From an uncultured Opitutales bacterium (lineage in GTDB: Bacteria; Verrucomicrobiota; Verrucomicrobiia; Opitutales; Intestinicryptomonadaceae): a DNA stretch of 62,693 nt. The stretch is from the NCBI GenBank assembly GCA_944389215.1, contig CALXLN010000083.1, positions 1-62,693 on the forward strand, written 5' to 3'. This document shows positions 1 to 9,012 of this stretch, piece by piece; the first letter of the stretch is position 1; every line of letters begins with the position of its first letter. Position numbers and translations under genes: made by a program. The notes beneath the pieces are model-generated. The model was not told the origin of the DNA, did not search any database, and was given only the letters and a program-made list of their open reading frames with translations.

Positions 1-968
1 AGGCGCTGGACGCAGCGGGCAAGGTGCAGGGCAGCGTATATTTTCCGTCGGGCAAGTATCTCTGCCACGATTTAAAAGTGCCGGAGCACACAACGGTGAT
101 GTCCGAGCCGCAGTGGGGCTACCGCGGGGACGCGGGTGCAATGCTCGTCTTGGACAGCGACGAGGCTGACTGCGTGCTTAATATAACCGGAGCTTTCGGA
201 GTCCACCTGAAGGGTCTCCACATAGTGGGTAAAAAGGGAGCCAAGAAGAAAATTCATGGCGTATTTTTAAACAACGACAAGGAGTTCAGCAAAAAGGAAG
301 ATACCGTAGTAATAGACGACTGCAAAATAGCGTCGTTTTCCGGGCACGGAGTCTATCTTTTGAGGATATGGCTCTTTATAATCCGCCATAGCATAATGCA
401 AAGCAACGCCGGCTGCGGCGTTTGTATATATGGCTGGGACGGCTTTGTTACCGACAACCAGTTCTCTGGCAACCGCATGCACGGCTTCGGTTGCGAGGAA
501 AGAGGGTCAACCGTAATGTTTACGGCAAACCGCGTCGAATGGAACGGTTCTTACGGGCTTTACATTCCTACGGGGAACGCTTGGAACGTAACCGGCAACT
601 GCTTTGACTGCAACGGAGGCGCGGGTATATGTATTCTCGACGTTCAAACGACGGCGGTTTCTGGAAATGTGTTCCGCCGCTGCGGCAAGAAAAACAACAC
701 TTTGGGCGACGAACATATTTCCGCGCATGCGATTCTCGACGGCTGCAGGGGATTGTCTTTGGTGTGCAATTCCTTTGCTGCTAGAAAGGATAAGGACAAG
801 GGTGAAGGCACTGTAACTCCCGAATACGGAATGGTGGCGAAGAATTTGGATTATGTGGTTGTTTCGTCAAACTCTTTTTATAAGGGCTATTTAAAGGAGA
901 TGGTTCTGGATAAGGGCGGACACGGCAAACAGTACTTGTTCTACAATAATGTGGGCTCAACATTCTAG
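1..968 (+). CDS. Parallel beta-helix (pectate-lyase-like) protein, 5'-truncated by window edge
   Basis: Only the C-terminal part is present. The frame is already open at base 3 (reading ALDAAGKVQG) and runs to TAG at 966-968, so the start lies outside the window. It aligns nearly end to end with the next gene: PSGKYLCHDLKV, LVLDSDEADCVLN, HGVFLNNDKEFSKKED and GWDGFV recur in the same order. The repeated short strands with Asn and Gly turns (TGNCFDCNGGAG, SGNVFRRCG) are typical of right-handed parallel beta-helix proteins such as pectate lyase and related polysaccharide-active folds. The catalytic identity cannot be read from the sequence. The next gene starts 13 bases downstream, so the pair is probably co-transcribed. 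A GTG at base 24 is not the true start, because homology extends upstream of it. Confidence 0.8.
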   Translation, partial: ALDAAGKVQGSVYFPSGKYLCHDLKVPEHTTVMSEPQWGYRGDAGAMLVLDSDEADCVLNITGAFGVHLKGLHIVGKKGAKKKIHGVFLNNDKEFSKKEDTVVIDDCKIASFSGHGVYLLRIWLFIIRHSIMQSNAGCGVCIYGWDGFVTDNQFSGNRMHGFGCEERGSTVMFTANRVEWNGSYGLYIPTGNAWNVTGNCFDCNGGAGICILDVQTTAVSGNVFRRCGKKNNTLGDEHISAHAILDGCRGLSLVCNSFAARKDKDKGEGTVTPEYGMVAKNLDYVVVSSNSFYKGYLKEMVLDKGGHGKQYLFYNNVGSTF

Positions 969-981
969 CATATTTGGTATC

Positions 982-2151
982 ATGAAAACTTCAAAACGCA
1001 ACTTCTTAAAGAAAACGGGATTGGCTCTGGGAACCGCCGGATTTGCGGGCGCTTTTGCGGCGTCTGTGGCTAAGGCGCAATCTGACGGCGCAAAAACCGG
1101 TGTAAAAAATTCATCTGTATTCAACGTGAAAGATTTCGGAGCCTTCGGCGACGGGGCAACCCACGACAGCGAGGCTATCCAAAAGGCGTTGGACGCCGCG
1201 GGAGAAGTTCAGGGTACGGTGTATTTCCCGTCGGGCAAGTATTTGTGCCACGACTTGAAAGTGCGCCCTCATACGACGGTGATGTCTGAACCCCAATGGG
1301 CGTACGGCGGAGATGCGGGGGCGATGCTCGTCCTGGACAGCGATGAGGCCGATTGCGTCCTCAATGTAACGGGGGCGTTTGGCGCGCATATAAAGGGGCT
1401 CTTCTTATTGGGCAACCGCGAATGCAAAAAGGAAATTCACGGAATATTTTTAAATAACGACAAAGAATTCAGCAAAAAAGAAGACTCCATTGTAATAGAC
1501 GACTGTCAAGTGCGCCTTTTTTCGGGCAGCGGGGCGCATCTTTTGCGCGTGTGGCTTTTCATAATCCGCCACAGCTATTTCCGCGCAAATAAAAAACACG
1601 GCATCTATATTTTCGGCTGGGATGGATTCGTGTTGGACAACCAGATTTCAGACAACGGCAGCCACGGAATGTTCGTGGACAAATGGGGCGGGACTATTAT
1701 GTTTACCGCAAACCGCGTCGAATGGAACAAGGGCTGCGGATATTTTGCGGTGGAAGGAGGCTCCACAAATTTTACCGGCAACTGCTTCGACTGCAATTGG
1801 GGCGCGGCGATAGACCTGCGCAAATGCAGCGCTATGACTATTTCCTCGAACGTGTTCCGCCGTTGCGGCCGCGAAGACAATATAGAGGGGGAAGATATGT
1901 CTTGCCAGGTAAATTTGGAAGATTGCAAGGGCATTGCCATGAATTGCAATTCCTCCGGCGCCGGCCGCAGGGACGGTTCAAAAGGGGAAGTCCGCCCGAA
2001 ATACGGCATAAAAGTAAAGAACATGTCTTACAGCGTGATAACAGACAATTCTTTCTTTAAGGGGTTCACCGACCAAATGATTTTAGACTGTGGAGGCCAT
2101 GGAGAGCAATTTCTCATGGACGGAAATGTCGGATGTCCCGCGGAAAAGTAG
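982..2151 (+). CDS. Exported parallel beta-helix protein (Pectate_lyase_3-like), Tat-type signal
   Basis: About 389 residues. I chose the ATG at 982 over an upstream GTG at 949 because it places a twin-arginine-like signal (SKRNFLKKTG, with KR instead of RR, then a hydrophobic Ala/Gly stretch ending AKAQS) at the N-terminus. The mature protein opens with VFNVKDFGAFGDGATHDSEA, the hallmark start of the Pectate_lyase_3 / glycoside hydrolase 28-like beta-helix family. The remainder is a ladder of short strands with Asn/Gly turns and many Cys residues. The preceding partial gene is a close paralogue, so this is a tandem duplication. The likely role is binding or cleavage of a plant or host polysaccharide outside the cytoplasm; substrate and mechanism are unknown. 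Confidence 0.82.
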   Translation: MKTSKRNFLKKTGLALGTAGFAGAFAASVAKAQSDGAKTGVKNSSVFNVKDFGAFGDGATHDSEAIQKALDAAGEVQGTVYFPSGKYLCHDLKVRPHTTVMSEPQWAYGGDAGAMLVLDSDEADCVLNVTGAFGAHIKGLFLLGNRECKKEIHGIFLNNDKEFSKKEDSIVIDDCQVRLFSGSGAHLLRVWLFIIRHSYFRANKKHGIYIFGWDGFVLDNQISDNGSHGMFVDKWGGTIMFTANRVEWNKGCGYFAVEGGSTNFTGNCFDCNWGAAIDLRKCSAMTISSNVFRRCGREDNIEGEDMSCQVNLEDCKGIAMNCNSSGAGRRDGSKGEVRPKYGIKVKNMSYSVITDNSFFKGFTDQMILDCGGHGEQFLMDGNVGCPAEK

Positions 2152-2317
2152 ATTTGCAAAGACTCAGTCGCTTTGAAGGTCTCTGTGGAGCAGCCCGGGC
2201 CCCGGCGGATAAGGCGGATATTTTCGCGTAGCCGCGCTCTGGGCAATGGGATTTCACCGCCTAAAAATCTTAAAAAATGCTTGATGGCTTTGGGCAGCGG
2301 AATATTTTGTATTTTGT

Positions 2318-3640
2318 ATGAAGAAGTTTTTATCTTTTATTTGCGCGGCAGTTGCGGTCTCTTGCGCTTTTGCCGCAAAATTTGAAATTTTGCCCCGCGT
2401 CGTAAAGGCCGACGCTTCCGCGCCGGTGCGCATTTCGTGCGACGATCCCGCTTTGCTTGCAAATCCGGGCAATTTGGCGGTTAGGTGCATTTCCGCAGAG
2501 GGAATTTTTTCTAACGGCAACATTGCCGGCTGGGCAAAGTACGAAGACGTTCCTTTTGAAATCAAAGACGGAAAGATTTTAGTCTCGCATGTTTTCAAGA
2601 ATCAGCAGGAACATACCTTTGTGTTTGTCGCCAAGCCTCAAAAAGCAGGAGAAAAAGAGAAGGTTTTAGGCAAGGCAAAAGTTTATTCGCTTTATCCGGA
2701 ACTGTTTGCGCTGCGCCCTTTCAAGGGTGAATTCCATCTGCACAGCAAGGGCTCCGACGGGAAGAACGAGCCTATCGAAGTGGCGCTCAAGTGTCTCGAA
2801 AAAGGATACGACTTCTTCGCGCTTTCAGATCATAGCAATTACGGGTCTTCGGTTGAGCTTTGCAAGGTCTTGAAAGAATTTCCGATAACCATGGCGAGCT
2901 ATCGCGCGGAGGAAGTACATCTTAACGGCAACGCCCACGTCCACAGTTTCGGGGCAACTCAAAGCATTACAAATTGGGCAAAGGAAAATCCGGAAGTTTA
3001 CAAGAAGGCGGTAGAGGAAAAGTTAAAATCGCTGCCGGCTATGCCTGAACAGTCAAAGTACAGTCTGGCTCAAACCTGCGTGGCTTTCGACAAGATAAGG
3101 GACTTTGGTGGAATTTCGGTATTCAACCATCCCTATTGGAAGCCAAACGACAGAACCACGGTCGACTCCTACCAGCGCAACGCCATCTTTGAAAACTTTT
3201 ATTGCGACGCCATAGAGGTCTTTAACGACTTTGACGACACTCTTCTGACTATGACAAAAGTCGCCAAAGTTCAGGGCAAATTCGGCAAGCGCATAAATGT
3301 TGTGGGCAATAGCGACGCCCATCATATAAACGATATAGGTAAGAGTTATACTATTATATTTGCGCCGTCGGTATCGTTTAAAGACTTGGCGTCTGCAATT
3401 AGGGACGGCAAATCGCTGGGCGTTGAAAATTCACGCAAGGAAAAAATAATTTTCGGAGACGACGCCTTGGTTGAATACGCATATTTCTTGGAATCTGAAT
3501 ATTTTCCCAAGCTTAGGGAAATTCGCGCCAAAGAATCCAAAGCGCTCCAAGCGGCTTTGAAAGACGAGGATAAAGACGACGAATTTGAAGAGTCGGCAAA
3601 GAAAATAAAAGATTTTAAGTCTGAATTTTGGCAGAAATAA
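2318..3640 (+). CDS. Secreted PHP-domain metal-dependent phosphoesterase-like protein
   Basis: 440 residues starting with a Sec signal peptide (MKKFLSFICAAVAVSCAFA). Residues about 25-125 look like an N-terminal beta domain. A PHP domain follows: GEFHLHSKGSDG near residue 142 and FFALSDHSNYG near 167 hold the first His/Asp metal ligands, with further ligand-like HVHSFG, FNHPYW and GNSDAHH. PHP enzymes bind two or three metals and hydrolyse phosphoesters. Exported versions next to polysaccharide genes are common in Verrucomicrobiota and Bacteroidota, but their substrates are mostly unknown. The C-terminus is highly charged (Lys, Glu and Asp rich from residue about 395). A 166-base gap separates it from the beta-helix gene. 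Confidence 0.8.
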   Translation: MKKFLSFICAAVAVSCAFAAKFEILPRVVKADASAPVRISCDDPALLANPGNLAVRCISAEGIFSNGNIAGWAKYEDVPFEIKDGKILVSHVFKNQQEHTFVFVAKPQKAGEKEKVLGKAKVYSLYPELFALRPFKGEFHLHSKGSDGKNEPIEVALKCLEKGYDFFALSDHSNYGSSVELCKVLKEFPITMASYRAEEVHLNGNAHVHSFGATQSITNWAKENPEVYKKAVEEKLKSLPAMPEQSKYSLAQTCVAFDKIRDFGGISVFNHPYWKPNDRTTVDSYQRNAIFENFYCDAIEVFNDFDDTLLTMTKVAKVQGKFGKRINVVGNSDAHHINDIGKSYTIIFAPSVSFKDLASAIRDGKSLGVENSRKEKIIFGDDALVEYAYFLESEYFPKLREIRAKESKALQAALKDEDKDDEFEESAKKIKDFKSEFWQK

Positions 3641-3900
3641 TATTGCCGAGCTTGTCCGCTCCTTGCGGGCGGCACTGGAATGTTATTATGCTAAAAAAAG
3701 TTTGACACGTTTGCCCGCGCTCCTCAAAATCTTACTAGTTAAAGGGGAGATGACATTTGCGGGGAGGCATTCATTTGTAAAACAAAAACTTGCTCTAGTT
3801 GTCTTTTGAAATGTTCTAAAGGCTATTTGTGCGTGTGAATGTATTGTCGCTATTTTGTCAAGTTTAACAATTAATATAAAAATGTAAACTATTATAAATC

Positions 3901-6900
3901 ATGAAAAACTTAATAAAAGGCTCTATATTCCTTTTGGCTGGAGCGGCAAGTTTTGCGGTTGCCCACGCCGGCGTGGATATAGAGGAAAGACCGTTGGTAA
4001 TGCCAACGTATGATATTGCGCCGGCAGATTTGAATCCGTTTTTCTTTACGGGGCGAACCTATCAAGGTGCTGCGGGGCATGTTTATCCATATCCGATGTA
4101 CGACGTCCTTACGGATAATAAACACGACCAAACCTATAAGGCCGTATATCTCGAAAACGACTACACCGAACTTTGCGTGATGCCGGAACTCGGCGGAAGA
4201 ATACTTTCGGCGATGGACAAAGCCACAAATTACGACTTCTTCTACCGCCAGCATGTGGTAAAGCCGGCGCTTATCGGAATGTTGGGCGCGTGGATGTCCG
4301 GCGGGGTTGAATGGAATATTCCCCACCATCACAGAGCCTCTACCCAGTTGCCGGTAGATTACACTCTCGTCGAAAACGACGACGGCAGCGCAACTGTCTG
4401 GATTGGCGAAACAGAATTGCGCCACAGAATGAAATGGATTATAGGCCTTACGATTCGTCCAGACCGTTCGTATGTCGAAGCGCATGTGCGCGTATTTAAC
4501 AATACTCCGTTCATACAGTCTATGCTTTATTGGGCAAATGTTTCGGTTCATTGCGACGAAAATTACCAGGTGATTTTCCCGCCGAAAACCCAGTACGGCA
4601 CCCAGCACGCCAAAAACGAGTTCATTGAATGGCCTATCGGAAAATCTAGGTACGGCGGCATGGATTGCAACGGTATGGATATGACCATGTGGAAGAATTA
4701 TCCCAAAGGTTGCTCGATTTTCGCATGGAATTTTGACGACGACTTCCTTGCAGGCTACGACTACGGCAAGGAAGGCGGAACGATTCACGTGGCAAACCAC
4801 CACATGGTCGGCGGCAAAAAATTCTTCCTGTGGGGCAACTGCGATTCCGCAAGAATGTGGCGCACTATGCTCACCGACCACGACGGCGACTATCTAGAAC
4901 TCATGGTTGGCGCATTCTCCGACAACCAGCCCGACTACAGCTGGATTGCACCCGGCGAAACCAGGGAGTTCAAACAATACTGGTATCCCGCAATTAAAAT
5001 TAGGGGCGTGAAAGAAGCCAATCTCGACGCCGCAGTCAACTTAGACAGAACCGCAATCGACAAGATTTTCTTCGGCTTCAACGCAACCACGGAATTTGAA
5101 GACGCAAAAGTTGTCGTTACCGACAAGGGCAAAGTAATTTACGAGGAAACGATAGATATTTCGCCCTCCAAGCCTTACATAAAGACTCTTACAGTGTCTC
5201 CCGCGTCCAAGGACGAAGACTTCCGCGTGGCGCTCTATTCCGAGGACAACAAGGAACTTGTGGCCTATCAAAAGGAGATTCTCCCCAAGATGGAAAAACC
5301 AAAGCCGGTTGTTCCGCCCACAAACCCGAAGGATTACAAGAGTGTTGAAGACCTCTATTTGGCGGGGCTCCGCATAGAACAGTTCCACAACGCCACTTTG
5401 AATCCGCTCGACTATTACAACGAGGCTCTCCGCCGCGCGCCCGACGACATCCGCACAAATACCGTAATGGGTATACGCATGGCGCGCGAAGGCAAGTATG
5501 ACGAAGCAAAAAAATATCTGCAGACTGCAATCGACCACGTAACAAAGAACTATACTGTCGCCAAGGATGTAGAGCCGATTTATTACATGGCGGTAGTCCA
5601 GCACAAGACCGGCCAGATTAAACAGGCAAAAGACAACTATTGGAAAGCTACTTGGAGGCCCGAATTCAAAGTTCCATCGTACTTTGCGCTAGCGCAAATA
5701 GCTTGCTCGGAGCGCAAGTACAAAGACGCCCTTGAATTGATTGATTCGTGCATACAGTTTAATTCAAAGAACGTTAAGGCTCTCGTGCTGAAGGCTTACA
5801 TCCTGCGCAAGCTCGGCTGCGAAGACGGCGCTGAAAAAGCCCTGGAAACGGCTATGGAAATCGACAAGCTCGACTTCTTTGCGCTGGCGGAGCAGGGGTT
5901 CCTTGACGGCAAAGAATGCGCTTTGTCGAAATACGAGAAGCAAATGGGCGACCGCTTGCAAAATATTCTCGAAACAGCCACTTATTACGGCAATGCCGGC
6001 GCGTATCCCGAAGCTATTGCAGTCTTGCAATGCTATGCGAAAAATGCCGACCAGTCAAAGCTGTCTCCGATGGCAAACTACTACATCGGCTACTATAAGG
6101 CGCTAAACGGCGACGCCGACGCAAAAGACGCTTACGCGGCCGCCGCAAAGGCTCCGACTGATTATTGCTTCCCGTTCCGCGCTGAGGAAATAGACATTCT
6201 CAATTCGGCAATCAAGGCCAATCCTTCGGACGCCAGGGCGCATTACTATCTGGGTAACCTCTACTATTTCCTTGAGCAGAAGGAAAACGGCATAAAGGAA
6301 TGGGAAAAGGCTGTCGCGATAGACCCGACCTTGGGTATTGCGTGGCGCAATTTGGGCTTTGCCTACAACCGCGCAAAGGATATCAAAAAGGCAGTGGCGG
6401 CGTATGAAAAGGCCGTCGAGGTTAATCCGTCCGACCCGCGCTACTACTTTGAGCTCGACAAGCTTTACGATATAACCGGAAAGCCCGCCAAGGAGCGCCT
6501 GGCTCTGATGGAAAAGAACGCGGCCGCCGTAGCCAAGCGCGACGACGCCATCAGCAGACAGATAGAGCTTTACATAATAGACGGCCAATACGCCCGCGCT
6601 TTGGATATGTTGCAAAAGCGCCACTTCCGCGTATGGGAAGGCGGCGGGCAAATTCACGGTACTTTTGTGGACGCCTGTCTCTTGAGCGGACTTGAGAAAT
6701 TCGACAAGAAAGACTACAAAGGCGCGCTTGCAGATTTCAGGCTCGGCAGCACATATCCGCGCAATCTTGAAGTCGGCCAGCCCATGCACGGCGGCAGATT
6801 GCCGCAGTCGCTCTACTTTGAAGCTCTCGCGCAGGAAAAGCTGGGAGATAAGGCGGCGGCGGAAGCCCTGTTTAAGAAAGTCGTTTCTTATCCCGACCGC

Positions 6901-7215
6901 GGAGCAGGCAACTACCTGAATTTCTACCGCGCGATGGCGTACAAGAAGCTCGGCGACCAGGCTGCCGCAAACAAGCTCTTGGACGCGCTGAAAGCCAGGG
7001 CTGAGAAATCCTTGAAAGTAGAAGAAAAAATGGACTTCTTCTCCAAGTTCGGCGAACAGGCAAGCAAACAGAAGCGCGATGCCCAGAACCACTATCTGCT
7101 GGGTCTGGTGGCTTTGGCAAACGGCGACAAGCTTAAGGCTAAGTCGGAGTTTGAAACCGCTATAAAGCTGGATGCCAACCATACTTGGGCAAAGTACTAT
7201 TTGGGTTCCATCTAA
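3901..7215 (+). CDS. DUF5107 domain protein with C-terminal TPR array
   Basis: 1104 residues, with a signal peptide (MKNLIKGSIFLLAGAASFAV). Residues about 30-370 match the DUF5107 pattern: YTELCVMPELGGRILSA, then GGVEWNIPHHH. This is a galactose-mutarotase-like beta-sandwich found in carbohydrate gene clusters. From about residue 480 to the end the protein is a series of tetratricopeptide repeats (for example AHYYLGNLYYFLEQKENG and AWRNLGFAYNRAKDIKKA), about ten or more copies. Family knowledge suggests a carbohydrate-binding or sugar-modifying module on a protein-interaction scaffold. It stands alone between a 260-base upstream gap and a strong terminator, so it is probably monocistronic. 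Export is inferred from the signal only. Confidence 0.85.
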   Translation: MKNLIKGSIFLLAGAASFAVAHAGVDIEERPLVMPTYDIAPADLNPFFFTGRTYQGAAGHVYPYPMYDVLTDNKHDQTYKAVYLENDYTELCVMPELGGRILSAMDKATNYDFFYRQHVVKPALIGMLGAWMSGGVEWNIPHHHRASTQLPVDYTLVENDDGSATVWIGETELRHRMKWIIGLTIRPDRSYVEAHVRVFNNTPFIQSMLYWANVSVHCDENYQVIFPPKTQYGTQHAKNEFIEWPIGKSRYGGMDCNGMDMTMWKNYPKGCSIFAWNFDDDFLAGYDYGKEGGTIHVANHHMVGGKKFFLWGNCDSARMWRTMLTDHDGDYLELMVGAFSDNQPDYSWIAPGETREFKQYWYPAIKIRGVKEANLDAAVNLDRTAIDKIFFGFNATTEFEDAKVVVTDKGKVIYEETIDISPSKPYIKTLTVSPASKDEDFRVALYSEDNKELVAYQKEILPKMEKPKPVVPPTNPKDYKSVEDLYLAGLRIEQFHNATLNPLDYYNEALRRAPDDIRTNTVMGIRMAREGKYDEAKKYLQTAIDHVTKNYTVAKDVEPIYYMAVVQHKTGQIKQAKDNYWKATWRPEFKVPSYFALAQIACSERKYKDALELIDSCIQFNSKNVKALVLKAYILRKLGCEDGAEKALETAMEIDKLDFFALAEQGFLDGKECALSKYEKQMGDRLQNILETATYYGNAGAYPEAIAVLQCYAKNADQSKLSPMANYYIGYYKALNGDADAKDAYAAAAKAPTDYCFPFRAEEIDILNSAIKANPSDARAHYYLGNLYYFLEQKENGIKEWEKAVAIDPTLGIAWRNLGFAYNRAKDIKKAVAAYEKAVEVNPSDPRYYFELDKLYDITGKPAKERLALMEKNAAAVAKRDDAISRQIELYIIDGQYARALDMLQKRHFRVWEGGGQIHGTFVDACLLSGLEKFDKKDYKGALADFRLGSTYPRNLEVGQPMHGGRLPQSLYFEALAQEKLGDKAAAEALFKKVVSYPDRGAGNYLNFYRAMAYKKLGDQAAANKLLDALKARAEKSLKVEEKMDFFSKFGEQASKQKRDAQNHYLLGLVALANGDKLKAKSEFETAIKLDANHTWAKYYLGSI

Positions 7216-7240
7216 CAGCAGATAGTACTCTAATTATTTC

Positions 7241-7271
7241 AAAACGCCTTCGTAACGGAGGCGTTTTTTTT
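7241..7271 (+). terminator. Rho-independent terminator after the DUF5107-TPR gene
   Basis: AACGCCT pairs with AGGCGTT around a short loop and is followed by a run of eight T residues. It sits 26 bases after the stop codon. Confidence 0.85.
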
Positions 7272-7533
7272 GTGGCGGATAGGGAGTTGAAGCCCCCCGC
7301 TGCAAAGGCGCAGCCGGCGCTATATTTTCGACCTTTGGAAAAGTCGAGCGCCTTGAAAAATTTTTTCTTCGCCGAACTTGCGCAGCGCTAAAAAGCGCCT
7401 GGCTTATTGACAATTCAAATGTAACAGCCTGATTTTTGGATGTTTGTAATGTTAATAATAAAATTTTTTTGCGTTTGCATATTGTGAAAATGCAATATAA
7501 AGTCTCTGGAATATTTTTTTAAGAGAAATATTT
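7272..7533 (+). other. Intergenic region upstream of dnaB
   Basis: Together with the preceding terminator this is a 318-base gap. A TTGACA at 7407-7412 could be a -35 box, but the matching -10 (TGATTT, 17-base spacer) is poor. The last 100 bases before the dnaB start are AT-rich. No coding sequence or RNA is recognised. Confidence 0.4.
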
Positions 7534-9012
7534 ATGGCGTTAAAAGAATCAGGCAGTTCAAATGGAAAATACGTTCGTCGAGGCAGGCGGGGAAGCTCTG
7601 TATCTGATGAAGGCGGCGTTGTGGATGCTGTCGGAGCTATAGCGCGGGCGGATCCGGATTTTGAACCGCCAAACAATTTGGACGCCGAACAGGGAATTTT
7701 GGCGAGCATAATGTTGGATGGAACCAAGGAGGTAATAGATTCCTGTCTGTCTGCAAAAGTTTCGCCCGATTACTTTTATAAGCCGCAGCATCAGAAAATG
7801 TTTGCGGCGATGGTGGAACTCAATAAAGCAGGCACTCCGATAGACGATATTGTCTTGGCGGAGTATTTGTCGTCAAAAAACCAATTGGATTCGGTCGGCG
7901 GGATAGACGCCATCAACGAAATAGCCGGAAGAATTGAAACATACGCGCACTATCGCCAATGGCTGGATATTGTCCGCGAAAAATATTTTTTGAGGGCGAT
8001 AATTAGGGCGTGCTCGCAGACTATATATGACGCCCAACACAACCACGGCAGCATCGACATGTTTATAGAAGGCGTCGAGGAGAAAATTCTTGGAATCAGC
8101 CAGGATAGGGTGGGCGATTCCATAAAAAAGGCTTCCGAGCAAGTGGACCTTGCTGTGCAGCAGATAAAAAGATTGATAACAAGCAAGGGTGAACTTGTCG
8201 GAGTTCCTACCGGATTTAGAGACTTGGACATCATGATGAGGGGCCTGCACGCCAATGAAATGATAGTGATTGCCGGGCGCCCCGGAACGGGAAAAACTTC
8301 AATAGCTTTAAATATAGCAGAAAATGCGCTTTTTGGCAAGAACCGCGTTCCGGTTCTTGTGTTCTCGCTGGAAATGTTGGCGGAGCAGCTGTATATGCGC
8401 ATGATTGCCTCGCGAGCGCGCATCGACCAGCACAAATTGGCGCAGGGATTTATAGAGAGGGAAAAATTGCAGGATATTTCGTCGGTCGCAAAGGAATTGA
8501 GCGAGGCCCCCATGTGGATTGACGATACCGCGGGCATCAGCATTTTGGAAATGCGCGCGAAGGCGCGGAGGTTAAACCAGCAGTTGGGCGGCAAATTGGG
8601 CCTTGTGATAGTGGACTACCTGCAGTTGCTCAGAGGTTCTGATCCGTCTTTGCCCCGCGAGCAGGAAGTCGCTGAAATATCAAGGGGAATGAAGGCCATG
8701 TCAAAAGAGTTGCGCGCGCCGGTGGTGGTTTTGGCGCAGCTCAACCGAGACAGCGAAAAAGAAACCCGCTATCCGCGCCCGAGCGATTTGCGCGAATCCG
8801 GCTCAATTGAACAGGACGCCGACGCAATTTTGCTCTTGAGTAGGCAGAGAAAATCTGACACAGATAATTCCGACATTTCAAATTCTCAATGGCTCATCAG
8901 AGCCGAACTTGCAAAACAGCGCAATGGGCCTACGGGTGTGGTTACATTGCTCTTTAACAGAAATTACACGCGTTACGAAAACTACAGCCCCAGGGAAGAT
9001 GTCAACATTTAA
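7534..9012 (+). CDS. dnaB: Replicative DNA helicase DnaB
   Basis: 492 residues. DnaB is the hexameric ATP-driven helicase that unwinds DNA at the replication fork. A basic, Gly/Ser-rich extension of about 45 residues precedes the usual N-terminal domain (NNLDAEQGILASIM onward). The RecA-like C-terminal domain holds Walker A GRPGTGKTS near residue 248, Walker B-type VIVDYLQLL, and the C-terminal SGSIEQDADAILLL motif. Length is slightly above the usual 450-470 because of the extension. The stop overlaps the bamA start by 14 bases, so the two are translationally linked. No intein is seen: both the Walker A and DYLQLL sites are uninterrupted. Confidence 0.96.
   Translation: MALKESGSSNGKYVRRGRRGSSVSDEGGVVDAVGAIARADPDFEPPNNLDAEQGILASIMLDGTKEVIDSCLSAKVSPDYFYKPQHQKMFAAMVELNKAGTPIDDIVLAEYLSSKNQLDSVGGIDAINEIAGRIETYAHYRQWLDIVREKYFLRAIIRACSQTIYDAQHNHGSIDMFIEGVEEKILGISQDRVGDSIKKASEQVDLAVQQIKRLITSKGELVGVPTGFRDLDIMMRGLHANEMIVIAGRPGTGKTSIALNIAENALFGKNRVPVLVFSLEMLAEQLYMRMIASRARIDQHKLAQGFIEREKLQDISSVAKELSEAPMWIDDTAGISILEMRAKARRLNQQLGGKLGLVIVDYLQLLRGSDPSLPREQEVAEISRGMKAMSKELRAPVVVLAQLNRDSEKETRYPRPSDLRESGSIEQDADAILLLSRQRKSDTDNSDISNSQWLIRAELAKQRNGPTGVVTLLFNRNYTRYENYSPREDVNI

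Noticed and set aside
949-981. Upstream GTG start for the second beta-helix gene
   Set aside because: It would overlap the previous gene and bury the Tat-type signal that begins at 982.
3910-4881. Long reverse open frame (about 323 codons) inside the DUF5107-TPR gene
   Set aside because: It mirrors the codon pattern of the forward gene, which has clear domains and a signal peptide; the reverse reading has no recognisable motif.
6103-7182. Long reverse open frame (about 359 codons) opposite the TPR region
   Set aside because: The forward strand encodes obvious TPR repeats; the reverse product is an artefact of codon bias.
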